Shown here: in pieces, positions 1 to 8,887 of the stretch | How positions within the stretch are numbered: position 1 is the first letter of the stretch | Layout: every line of letters begins with the position of its first letter | From: Treponema sp. CETP13 | GTDB taxonomy: Bacteria > Spirochaetota > Spirochaetia > Treponematales > Treponemataceae | Assembly (NCBI GenBank): GCA_001885315.1 | Contig: MLPZ01000003.1 | Location: 1-64,000 of the forward strand | Direction of reading: 5' to 3' | Length of the DNA: 64,000 nucleotides | Notes under the pieces: model-generated | Databases searched by the model: none | What the model was told of the DNA's origin: nothing | Seen by the model: only the letters and a program-made list of their open reading frames with translations | Program-made: the position numbers and the translations under genes

Positions 1-355
1 TGTTATTTAAAGGAACTCGCAATTCAATACTCCTCTATAGTAGATACTATAGTTTCATCATACCAAACTGCGATATATGTTAGCTTTTGACAGCTAACCG
101 GGTCGTGAATAATACATTATTCACTGTGTTCATTTATTTCTTTTCGCTCGACTGATATTTCAGTCTCCCGAACCTGTTTGCACTTTGTCAGAATTTTTTA
201 CCTAAGTAAAAAATTCCATTATCTTTCCTTCCCTATTTATTTTTCAAAGAACTTGGAGAAAAAACAAGTTTTTTCTCAACAAAAGCAAGCTTTTGTCATT
301 ATAGTCTTACTCTTTATAAGTAAGTTTTTTGTTACTCAACCTTAGCGGCGAGTGA
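1..355 (-). promoter_or_regulatory. rRNA operon leader with boxA and hairpin string
   Basis: Read on the minus strand, this non-coding stretch follows two tandem promoters and contains AGTTCTTTGAAAAA at 240-253, a good match to an rRNA boxA antitermination site. It then runs off the left window edge. I infer that a 16S rRNA gene begins just outside. The leader is packed with small inverted repeats whose stems are perfect: 35-52, 79-98, 105-124, 150-165, 191-216 (11 bp stem, 4-base loop), 256-277, 279-296 and 306-324. No open reading frame of note lies here. The rRNA gene itself is not visible, so operon identity is inference. Confidence 0.7.
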
Positions 356-361
356 ATTAAG

Positions 362-389
362 AGTATCATATTTTAACTTATTTAGTCAA
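362..389 (-). promoter_or_regulatory. rRNA operon promoter P2
   Basis: TTGACT (384-389) and GATACT (362-367) on the minus strand, spaced by 16 bases, lie downstream of P1 and about 110 bases before the boxA. The -35 is good and the -10 is moderate. Transcription would start near 355. Confidence 0.55.
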
Positions 390-506
390 GTATTTAATCT
401 CAATTTTTTTATTTTTTTTCTAAGCTATATGAAGCTTTTCAAAAAAACTATATTGTTTGTCACCGTTTGCAATGTTTTAGCATTGCTGTATCAGCGACGT
501 TTGATT

Positions 507-535
507 AATATACATGATACCTTAGAACTCGTCAA
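507..535 (-). promoter_or_regulatory. rRNA operon promoter P1
   Basis: On the minus strand TTGACG (530-535) is followed after exactly 17 bases by TATATT (507-512). It lies upstream of a second promoter and a boxA-containing leader, the usual layout of tandem rRNA promoters. The stretch from here to P2 also holds two small inverted repeats, at 469-486 and 422-437. Confidence 0.65.
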
Positions 536-577
536 TAGCTAAAACACGTTTTTATTAAAAAAAACTGTTTTTTTTCA

Positions 578-874
578 CTAAACCGAGTCCAGCTTTGTTT
601 TGAGCTCATTTATAGCTTCAAAACTTGAATTAAGAGAACTATTTGTACTTAAAACAGCCAAATTTTCATCATTCTTCATTAATTCATAACACTGTTTTCC
701 AAATTCAAGATATTTTTGTTTGAGTTTTTGCTCCATTTGGAGTTGTTCTACCTTAGTAATACTAGAATTGCCAAGTTTTTGCACAGCATCTCCAGCTTTA
801 TCAAGAGTGTCTTTGGAAACTTCAACCCCTTTATCAAGATAATCTTTCATCTTATTAACAAATTGATTACTCAT
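578..874 (-). CDS. small coiled-coil protein, unknown function
   Basis: This 98-residue protein begins at the ATG at 874, which has a strong AAGGGGG ribosome binding site; an ATG 8 codons upstream is poorly placed and rejected. The sequence is hydrophilic and Lys/Glu rich, with heptad-like spacing around residues 40-65 (VEQLQMEQKLKQKY) that suggests a coiled coil. There is no signal peptide or membrane segment, and one Cys. A -10-like TATAAT lies at 923-928. It stands alone between the rRNA promoters and the SpoIIE operon. I do not recognise the family; it could be a small cytoplasmic structural or stress protein. Confidence 0.6.
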   Translation of the reverse strand: MSNQFVNKMKDYLDKGVEVSKDTLDKAGDAVQKLGNSSITKVEQLQMEQKLKQKYLEFGKQCYELMKNDENLAVLSTNSSLNSSFEAINELKTKLDSV

Positions 875-1013
875 ATGTCCCCCTTCTTTAAAGTTCAATT
901 AGCTTAAAACCTTAGAAATAATATTATACTATCTTTTCTAAAACAAATCTATTTTATCTACAGAAATCAATAATAAAATATTTAAATAAACTAACAGCAA
1001 AAAACACATAAAT

Positions 1014-4000
1014 TTATTTTCTCTGAAGCGTTAAAATCGTTAAATCATCAAATTGTTCATCTGCTTTTAATTCAGTATATAACATATACTCCTGTTCTAA
1101 TTTTTCATCAAAATGTTTTATGCTCTTACCTAAATATTTATTATATTCAATAAAATGTTTTTTTAAGAAATTATCAATTTTTTTATCTTGCTCAACAGTA
1201 TTATATTCATTAACTCCAATTGTTTTTTCCATGCGAAAAACAAAATCTACAGCTAAAAGAGCCATAACAGCTTCTTCTGCCGTCCCCTCACAAGAAGAAA
1301 AATCAAAAACATAACCTTTCTCTTCAAATTCTAGAGGATTTTTTTTGCGGTGAAGTGTATAGGAACCTTTGGTCATAACTGCTTGAATAATAGGATTTAC
1401 TCTATCCACATCTGTCGACATTTCTTCAAATTCAATATCCCCTGTCGGCTCACCAGGTTCTGGAGGAGGCACTTGCAACCAATTTCCTTCCCCGTTTTCA
1501 TCCATTTTATATGCTACATGATCTCCAAACTCATCTTTATATTTATGTTGCTCTTCTTCGATTCCATCAGAATATAAAAATAATATATCTCCCGGATCTA
1601 AATGAAGTTTTTCTACCGGATATCCGCCTTTCATTTCTATAAGAAAAGGATCTATAGCACCTGCAGCAGGAGTTTCACTCAATGTAATTTTTACATTCTT
1701 TTTTTCTGAGACATCATAGATGTGCATTATATTATCACCAGCATTACAACAATATAAATCACCGGTTTTTGTATCATAAAGAACCATAGTAAATGCAACA
1801 AATTTTCCTGGATAATTACGAGAATTTAAATGTGCATTTATTTTAGCAACAACAGTACTAAGATATTTTGTACCCTTTTGTGGTGTCCAATCCCTAAAAC
1901 TTTCTATGTAAATCGCAGAAAAATCTGTAACAACAAGACTCGCTCCTTCATCGTGCCCAGAAGCATCGGCTTTAAGAAAGAGATAATACCTATCATCAAG
2001 TTTACGATAATCAAAATAATCTCCAGAAACAGTTACTGCTCCTTTATAAAAGGCAAATATTTCAAGAGAATCCTCTGAATAATGGCTCACTGATTGTTTT
2101 TTACCTTTTTCGATATCTAAAGGCAACATTGCACGTTGAACTTCAAGCCCGTCATTTAAGAAAGATTTATGCCATGCCTCAAATTGAATATCGTTAGTCA
2201 TACGGTTTACACTCAAGGCAAGTTCTCCTATTTCATCTCCACGATTAAGGGGAAGAGGATCTCGCTCTAATGCTTTCTTATTCACTGTATTACTAATAAT
2301 TGCAACACTTTCTACAACTCGCCGTATTGGAGTAATAATTATATGAGAAAGAAATAATGAAGCACTGATACCTATAAGGATAGCAATAACAGCAATTGTC
2401 GCTGCGGTAGTAAAAACTGTTCGACGAGCGACATCTAAACTTACTATAAGATTTTCTGTAGAAAACTCGATAAGAACAATTCCTCGAACAAACATTTGCT
2501 CTGAACCTTGACGATACAAAACTGGTTTATAGGCAATATAAGTTGTGTTTGTCCTGTCAATTTTTCCCATATTAAAATGAGGAATAATTCCTGCTCCCTC
2601 TGCGGATATTGCATTCAAATCTATCGAAAGTTTTTCTTCTAACTGATTAATCAAATTCTGCACTTCTGTCCTTCGTTCTACAGACGCTGTATCAGTTTTT
2701 GAAACTAACAAAATACCTTCTTTTGTTAATTGTGAAATTTGATTAGAAATTTCTTGGACATTTTGAACAGCTTTATCATTAAGATCAGCACATTTTTGTG
2801 TAATTTGTGCTATATTTTCTCCTGTAAGTCGGGATAAACCAAGAGAAAGATTTTCATCGTCAATTTTAGAATTTATATCAGGATCATTTGTTGCCCACAC
2901 ATGATCTAAATTTGTATCTTTACCATCTGAAGCAAATCCAAGAATTGTAACATAATTAGTTTCTTCCATTGAATCTGATTGATTTGGTAAGAAGCTCATT
3001 TCTAGGACATCTTTTGAAGGCATATATGCCTTAACACCAGTTGAAAGACTATCAAGCAAAACAGCCGTCCTATCTTGCAGCCCTTTAGAAAGGGTCTGTT
3101 GCTGAGTATCTATCATATATATTCCGAGTGGAATCGACACAAGCAGAATAATAGAAAGTGAAAGAATTGACGTGATAAATATAAGCTGAAAACGCAAGCT
3201 TAACCCACGCTTATGAAGCTTTTTTATTTTTTCTTGCTGAACTTTTTTTTCAAAAGGCATAATATCTCCTTGTATAAGAGCTTTTACTTCATATCGAACA
3301 ACATTTACTTCTTTTGCAGTAGAAACCAAGCCACGTAAAGAAACAAATAATCCTATAAGAGAAAAGAAAACCAAACACCATAATAAGATGTCCCCAACCC
3401 CTATAGAATACTTATAATGATTTGCAATAATTTCCCATACTGGTTGGTATTGTGATTCGTACTTACCAATTTTTACCGTTCCATATTCTGTAATTGGCAA
3501 AATACTCTTACTCATATATAATCCACGATCACTATGCAATAAGCCAATTTTGTAGGTACCCGATTCTATATCGGACAGCTTGATTCCTTTTATTGTTCGA
3601 TCAGATGATACTAAATAATCTTTATTTGATAATTTTAAAATATGATCCCATGGAGCTTGGCCATCTTTATCTATATAAATTTCTGTAATGACACCATCAT
3701 ATGTATATCCTTTTCCATAGATAGAAACACTGACATCCCCAAATTCATCAGTTACAGGATCTATTGACCAAATTACGGTATAAGGAATGTATTTATTTAA
3801 ATATACAGGGATAGATACACTTTCTCCAATATTTCCAACAGTATCAACTGCTGCTACAGAGAACAAGTAAATCCCATTATCTTTGTTGTACCATTTTTGT
3901 TCATTATTTTTTGTAATAATACGAGAAGGTACAGTCCCTTTTAAATTGGAGAGAACTTCGGCATTCCATTCTTCTGGATTATTAGTCTTACTCGAGAGCG

Positions 4001-5684
4001 GTGCTAAATATTCTAAAGAATAAGAATACCCACCAATACCATCGTCATCATTTTGCAAAACTGGAGCCAACCAATCTATTGCAAACGTATTTGATAAAAA
4101 AGTTCCATCGTTATCAAGAGTAGGAGGTACAAGTTTTGGTTTTCCAGGAGGGGTTGTGTCTCGGTAATAGGTAAGAGAAGTAGCTTCTGACCAATTTCCT
4201 GCCATATCTTGTACTCGTACCTTTAAATACCATTCCCCATCCGTATCAGCTATATCTGAAATATATTGCTTATTCGGAAATTCCATAAAAGTTTTTGGTG
4301 GTTTTTCTGATCTTTTATTAGTAAACACCCATGAATACCCAGCAATACCTGAAGAATCAGAAGGCATTACAACTCTAAAAGTAGCTTTATCAGAAGGACT
4401 TCTTTTCCCTAACGCAAACGAACTTGCATAAATTTTTGCAGGTAAAACAGTTCTGTCTTCAGAAAGTCTAGTAACTCGGTGCCCTCCAGAAGCCAGTTCC
4501 TGTTCCCAAAAGACATGAAAATCTTTCCCAGAATTAATTACAAGAGGACTTGCAAATACCGTATTTTGTGAAGAAGTAGAAATTCTTTCGTCATCCCACA
4601 AAAATCCATTTTTTTGTGCAAAATAAATAGAATCTTTACCCCTTCGATTATCATACCAAAGTATAGAAACTTGATTATTAAATTCAAATAATTGAGCCTG
4701 ATGAGCACTGGCTGTAGAAGGAGAAAGTACTTGGGGTGTCTGAGTGAAGGTCCCTTCAGGAGATATTTTTACTACATAAATAGAACTATTAGAAGATGTG
4801 TAATAAGAACGTTCCCACGCCAGATATAATTCATTATTGGTATATAACAAATTTGGACGTTGATTGTTATACTTTTCGAACGTTTGGTCCCCAGATCCTA
4901 TTTGTGTCAAAAAAACAGGATCACTCCAGGTCAGACCATTATCACTCGAAAGAGTAGAAAATAATTGATAAGACAATCTTTCTCCACTCCTATAGAAGGC
5001 CTGAAAAACCACAATATCGCTCTCACTATCTCGACTCCCTGATTTTGGTATTACTTGTAACATTGGTAAAAAAGCATTCGAAAAAGTTGTCGACTCCTGA
5101 AAAGCAGAAAATGCAGACCAATTTATACCATCTTTAGACCGGGCGGTTTTTAAATGAAAAGCGTTACCATCAGAACTCGTAGCAAAAAGCGTAAAAGTAT
5201 TATTTGCTGATCGATAAATACGAGGAGCAATAAGGGTATCACCAGTTTGATACACCTCATAACTCTGAAAACTTTTTCCTTTATCAGTAGAAACTACGGA
5301 GGATATTTTTTGATCCCCAGATTGAACCGCAATAGCAATAACAGAATCTTGATTAATTGCTAAAGAAAAAATATCTGGCACAGACCCTGAAAAAGAATAC
5401 GGACCTGCAAAACGATCAATTTTTACCCACGAATCAGCATTAGCCTCACTCGAGACCTGTGCTGAAAGCCAGATATTGCCTTGTTTATCTCCAGTACTTT
5501 CAATATCTTCCCAAACAACAATATTTAAGTCTTTATATGAAGCGGCTCGAGGAAAACGACTTTCAGAAGAAGAGATAACCTCTGCATTTTCCCAGTAAAA
5601 ATCATAAGAAAAAAGATATAGTGGGGCAAAAGCAAGAAAATAAAAAATAGCATAAAATAAAAGATACTGTTTTTTTTGTATCAC
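1014..5684 (-). CDS. SpoIIE-type PP2C phosphatase with propeller ectodomain and HAMP
   Basis: This 1556-residue sensor phosphatase is predicted to dephosphorylate a cytoplasmic Ser/Thr-phosphorylated partner in response to an extracytoplasmic signal. In order: signal-type N-terminus (1-26); a sialidase-like region (about 30-400) with Asp-box motifs such as SSDNGLTW near 246; fibronectin/Ig-like stretches (about 420-720); membrane segments near 763-783, 832-857 and 1091-1113; a HAMP domain (about 1113-1165); and a SpoIIE/PP2C domain with VSGDYFDY (about 1219), DASGHDEGAS (1240) and YSDGIEE (1371), which hold the metal-binding Asp residues. The GTG start overlaps the upstream gene's stop as GTGA, so the pair is translationally coupled. 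The ligand of the propeller and the phosphoprotein target are unknown. Confidence 0.85.
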   Translation of the reverse strand: MIQKKQYLLFYAIFYFLAFAPLYLFSYDFYWENAEVISSSESRFPRAASYKDLNIVVWEDIESTGDKQGNIWLSAQVSSEANADSWVKIDRFAGPYSFSGSVPDIFSLAINQDSVIAIAVQSGDQKISSVVSTDKGKSFQSYEVYQTGDTLIAPRIYRSANNTFTLFATSSDGNAFHLKTARSKDGINWSAFSAFQESTTFSNAFLPMLQVIPKSGSRDSESDIVVFQAFYRSGERLSYQLFSTLSSDNGLTWSDPVFLTQIGSGDQTFEKYNNQRPNLLYTNNELYLAWERSYYTSSNSSIYVVKISPEGTFTQTPQVLSPSTASAHQAQLFEFNNQVSILWYDNRRGKDSIYFAQKNGFLWDDERISTSSQNTVFASPLVINSGKDFHVFWEQELASGGHRVTRLSEDRTVLPAKIYASSFALGKRSPSDKATFRVVMPSDSSGIAGYSWVFTNKRSEKPPKTFMEFPNKQYISDIADTDGEWYLKVRVQDMAGNWSEATSLTYYRDTTPPGKPKLVPPTLDNDGTFLSNTFAIDWLAPVLQNDDDGIGGYSYSLEYLAPLSSKTNNPEEWNAEVLSNLKGTVPSRIITKNNEQKWYNKDNGIYLFSVAAVDTVGNIGESVSIPVYLNKYIPYTVIWSIDPVTDEFGDVSVSIYGKGYTYDGVITEIYIDKDGQAPWDHILKLSNKDYLVSSDRTIKGIKLSDIESGTYKIGLLHSDRGLYMSKSILPITEYGTVKIGKYESQYQPVWEIIANHYKYSIGVGDILLWCLVFFSLIGLFVSLRGLVSTAKEVNVVRYEVKALIQGDIMPFEKKVQQEKIKKLHKRGLSLRFQLIFITSILSLSIILLVSIPLGIYMIDTQQQTLSKGLQDRTAVLLDSLSTGVKAYMPSKDVLEMSFLPNQSDSMEETNYVTILGFASDGKDTNLDHVWATNDPDINSKIDDENLSLGLSRLTGENIAQITQKCADLNDKAVQNVQEISNQISQLTKEGILLVSKTDTASVERRTEVQNLINQLEEKLSIDLNAISAEGAGIIPHFNMGKIDRTNTTYIAYKPVLYRQGSEQMFVRGIVLIEFSTENLIVSLDVARRTVFTTAATIAVIAILIGISASLFLSHIIITPIRRVVESVAIISNTVNKKALERDPLPLNRGDEIGELALSVNRMTNDIQFEAWHKSFLNDGLEVQRAMLPLDIEKGKKQSVSHYSEDSLEIFAFYKGAVTVSGDYFDYRKLDDRYYLFLKADASGHDEGASLVVTDFSAIYIESFRDWTPQKGTKYLSTVVAKINAHLNSRNYPGKFVAFTMVLYDTKTGDLYCCNAGDNIMHIYDVSEKKNVKITLSETPAAGAIDPFLIEMKGGYPVEKLHLDPGDILFLYSDGIEEEQHKYKDEFGDHVAYKMDENGEGNWLQVPPPEPGEPTGDIEFEEMSTDVDRVNPIIQAVMTKGSYTLHRKKNPLEFEEKGYVFDFSSCEGTAEEAVMALLAVDFVFRMEKTIGVNEYNTVEQDKKIDNFLKKHFIEYNKYLGKSIKHFDEKLEQEYMLYTELKADEQFDDLTILTLQRK

Positions 5685-8600
5685 AGCTGAGAGTCCACCT
5701 TGTTTTTTAAGTCAATAACATCAGGAGATCTTCTCATATCAGGATCATTCCATAATTCTGTTACGAGGGCTGCCGCTTGAAGAACATTTCCCTTTTGAAG
5801 TTCTTGAATCGCTTGCTGATAAATAACTTGCTGAGCAGCAGGAAGAACCGCAACAGCTTGCCCACCCAAGGCTGTATTAATTCTATCTTTTAAAATAATA
5901 GCATCGTTATTATCACCATCTAACTCAATTGCTTCATTTAATTTAGCAAGAGCTTGATTTAAAACAATTTCATCGTTTCTATTATTATTATACAGGGTTT
6001 CTGCTTCTTTTGTAAGGTTTTTTGATTTGTTTATAGCTGTTCTATCTGGAGGCAAGACTCGAATTCCTAAGGTAATTTCAGCATTATAGATATCTTCCTT
6101 CAAGCCAGGATAAGATGGATTAATTTCATATAAATCAAGCAAGTCTATATAAGACTGCTGCCGATCATTATTATTCAAAAAATTTGTTTTAGCAACTTTA
6201 TATTTTTGTTCAAAATAATCATCAAATTCATCAGGATTAATTAATTTATCAATTCGAAGAGTGAGTAAACTTGCTTGCTGATTTAATGGATAAACAAGCT
6301 GTAATTCTTGTAGTTTTAACTTTGCATTTTGTAAAACTTCGAGCGATTTTTCTCTATTACCCTCCTTAATTAAATCATATCCTTCATTGTAATATTGATT
6401 GGCGATATTAAGAATTTGACTCATCTCTGGATACAATGGATCTGTTGGATAAATAACTCGCCCAGTTTTCATTGAAATTGCAGTTTTTACTAAGGCTAAT
6501 AAGTTTTCGATCTCTGAATCGGCATCTACATTCGTTATTGCCCACGTAGACCGTGCCTCTACAAGTTTTGCTTCTGCTTCTTCAAAATTTCCTTGATAAT
6601 AAGCGTCTTTTGCTTGCGTTTGCAATAAACGAACTGTACGAACTACCATTTCGTTTTCAGCTTTTGTAATTCTTTCTCCAATTTCTTGTAATTTAAGATC
6701 ACTTTCTTCTCTTAAAGCATCAGAATCTAAATATAAAAGAGATTCACTGTATTTTTCACGAGAACGAGCTAAAGACTCCCTCGCTTTGTCAAAATCATTA
6801 TTGTTTAGATAAGTAATTACTTGAGAATATCTAAGATCTGCTTCATTCTGAGCCCGTTGAGCTAAAGAGATTCTTTCACGTGCTAAATTAATTTGTAAAG
6901 GTGCATCTGTAATAAAACGCTCTAAAGTAGCAATCCCTGCATCTGCTCTCTGAGTTTGCTCACGTATAAGAGTTGTCACATCTTCAGAATCAGTATATAA
7001 CAAAGATCTTTTTGTTTTTAAGAGTGATAAATCAGTATTAGCCGAAGCTACAGCTTCTGTCAAAATTTCTAAGGCTGTATCTGGTCGAGACAAAACAGTT
7101 ATATCTAATGGTTCATTTATAAGCCCAATTGCATTATTGTATATTTCAGAATATGATGCTGAAATCTCATCACACCCAGTTTGAATATAATTTGCAAGCT
7201 CTTCCCATGCACTAAATTCCATACGTTTTAATTCCGACCTGATAGTTGTTTGTAACCCATTTAAAGATGAATATAATGTATCCCACGGAATTTCACCAAT
7301 CACAATAGTTCCAGTCTCATTTTGAATAGTTCGTTTTTCTGTTATTGCCGAAAAAATAGTTTCGGACTCCGTTAACACATTTTGTAGCCCCAAAAGATAT
7401 GCTAAATTTCCTGCAACATAAGTATCATCAGGATTCCTAAAGGAGGTAGGGACATCATCAGGTACACTTAAAGACTGGTAAGTGTTTGTTTCGGTCAAAA
7501 AAGTCACAACGGTATTTAGCAAGTCAGAACAAGCGTTATCTAAATCATTTGCATATATAAGATTATTTGTATATACCGGGTACGCATCTACAGTATATCC
7601 TCTTGGAGATTCATTAAAATTAAGATATAATAAGTTTAGATTCGTAGCCAGAGAAATAGCATCTGAAAGTTCAAGAAAACCTGTATTAATCGAAGGTATA
7701 ACAGCAGCCGTTTGTTCTAAAGTTTCGTTTGAAATAGAATTTGCAATTGTAGCATATTTTTTTTGTAAAGCCGTATACATATGTGATTTTGACTCTTCAA
7801 CAAGTGTTTTCCATTGAGCATCAATCGCTGCTAAAATACCAGTAGAAGTATCACTGTCTTTACCAAGAACAAAACGATACGCAAAAGGTAAAAAAGAAGA
7901 GTCTGTAATATCACTTGACTCCTTTGATTTTAAGTCTTCGAAAGAACTTTTAAAGTACATACCTGCTATAGCAGTATCATTTCTAATTTTAGCAAGTTTT
8001 TCTATTTGAGACACAACTTGAGGATATATTGCTGCAGCCCCAGTTAAATTTCCTTCATCTAAAGCAGCGTTATATTGAGCAAATGCATCCAGTAAACTGC
8101 TTTGTAAGTTTTTGTAAGCATTCAAATCCGAATTAATCGTTTCTAAGTAAGAATCAACATTATTTACTACTTCTTTAGCATATCCAGAATCATAAAATTC
8201 ATCCCGATATAAAGAGAAACCCTCTGTATATATTTGAGCAGCTTCTACATATTTTTTTTCGCCTAATAATTGCACACCTGAAGCCATTAAATTTTCAAAC
8301 ACGCTATTACAATAAATAAATAATGCTGCTGATTTTAAGTCTAAAATAAACTTTTTTTGCTGCACGTTTTGATTATTTTCCATATTCTCAAGTTCACTGA
8401 TATAGTCAAGAATAATTTTATTATTTTCGGGAGTATTTTCAGCTGGATTTTCTTTTAAATATTCCTGAAATTCTACAAGCTTATCAGCAGTTTTTTTATA
8501 ATTTTCTCGAATTTTTAAGATAAATTCCACTCTTTTTTGAGCATTATCAAAATCTAAAGGATTATATTTTATATATTCATCAAGTTTATCAACAGCTTCG

Positions 8601-8758
8601 TTAAGTTCTTTCTTTTCGATGAGGAGGTCAATTTCTTCAAGAGTTACATCTTTTTTACCCGATGCATATACTTGAGATAATGAGAGAAAAATAAATATTA
8701 CTATAAATATTCGTTTTTTTATAACAACACCTTCTAACTGAATACTAACACTTACCAC
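5681..8758 (-). CDS. exported TPR-rich helical protein coupled to the phosphatase
   Basis: This is a long helical protein with repeated TPR-like segments throughout, for example KLDEYIKYNPLDFDNAQKR near the N-terminus, LVEARSTW mid-protein and ALAKLNEAIELDGDNNDAI near the end. A signal peptide follows KKR (hydrophobic core IFIVIFIFLSLSQVYA). It is periplasmic or surface exposed by inference. The reading frame is open up to a TTG at 8830, but that would put about 37 residues before the signal peptide. I list the GTG at 8758. An ATA at 8722 sits 7 bases after AGAAGG and is another possibility. Its 3' end overlaps the phosphatase gene by 4 bases, which suggests that it serves as partner or scaffold of the phosphatase ectodomain. 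Confidence 0.75.
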   Translation of the reverse strand: MVSVSIQLEGVVIKKRIFIVIFIFLSLSQVYASGKKDVTLEEIDLLIEKKELNEAVDKLDEYIKYNPLDFDNAQKRVEFILKIRENYKKTADKLVEFQEYLKENPAENTPENNKIILDYISELENMENNQNVQQKKFILDLKSAALFIYCNSVFENLMASGVQLLGEKKYVEAAQIYTEGFSLYRDEFYDSGYAKEVVNNVDSYLETINSDLNAYKNLQSSLLDAFAQYNAALDEGNLTGAAAIYPQVVSQIEKLAKIRNDTAIAGMYFKSSFEDLKSKESSDITDSSFLPFAYRFVLGKDSDTSTGILAAIDAQWKTLVEESKSHMYTALQKKYATIANSISNETLEQTAAVIPSINTGFLELSDAISLATNLNLLYLNFNESPRGYTVDAYPVYTNNLIYANDLDNACSDLLNTVVTFLTETNTYQSLSVPDDVPTSFRNPDDTYVAGNLAYLLGLQNVLTESETIFSAITEKRTIQNETGTIVIGEIPWDTLYSSLNGLQTTIRSELKRMEFSAWEELANYIQTGCDEISASYSEIYNNAIGLINEPLDITVLSRPDTALEILTEAVASANTDLSLLKTKRSLLYTDSEDVTTLIREQTQRADAGIATLERFITDAPLQINLARERISLAQRAQNEADLRYSQVITYLNNNDFDKARESLARSREKYSESLLYLDSDALREESDLKLQEIGERITKAENEMVVRTVRLLQTQAKDAYYQGNFEEAEAKLVEARSTWAITNVDADSEIENLLALVKTAISMKTGRVIYPTDPLYPEMSQILNIANQYYNEGYDLIKEGNREKSLEVLQNAKLKLQELQLVYPLNQQASLLTLRIDKLINPDEFDDYFEQKYKVAKTNFLNNNDRQQSYIDLLDLYEINPSYPGLKEDIYNAEITLGIRVLPPDRTAINKSKNLTKEAETLYNNNRNDEIVLNQALAKLNEAIELDGDNNDAIILKDRINTALGGQAVAVLPAAQQVIYQQAIQELQKGNVLQAAALVTELWNDPDMRRSPDVIDLKNKVDSQL

Positions 8759-8873
8759 TACATAATTCCAACCTAAAGTTACATATATTAGTGCAGGAAT
8801 CTCCCTTTCTCTATTTTCGGTAAAATTCAATCTTATTTTACGACAATAAGAAGAAAAAAACTAAAAAATGCAG

Positions 8874-8879
8874 TATAAT
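8874..8879 (+). promoter_or_regulatory. -10 element directly before an SD-less ATG
   Basis: TATAAT ends 8 bases before the ATG at 8888. No Shine-Dalgarno sequence is present and no clear -35 is seen 17 bases upstream. Transcription would begin at or within two bases of the ATG. Confidence 0.45.
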
Positions 8880-8887
8880 AATGAATT

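Noticed and set aside
1-340. Hairpin string as a CRISPR array
   Set aside because: The stems differ in sequence and spacing, there are no identical repeats, and no cas gene is near. The promoter and boxA layout fits an rRNA leader.
545-577. A-run and T-run after the small coiled-coil gene as a terminator
   Set aside because: The stem is only A/T (about 8 bp around CAG) and I could not separate it from background in this AT-rich sequence.
7482-7817. 111-residue open frame opposite the TPR-rich gene
   Set aside because: It is antisense to a long coding region, with no ribosome binding site and no recognisable domain.
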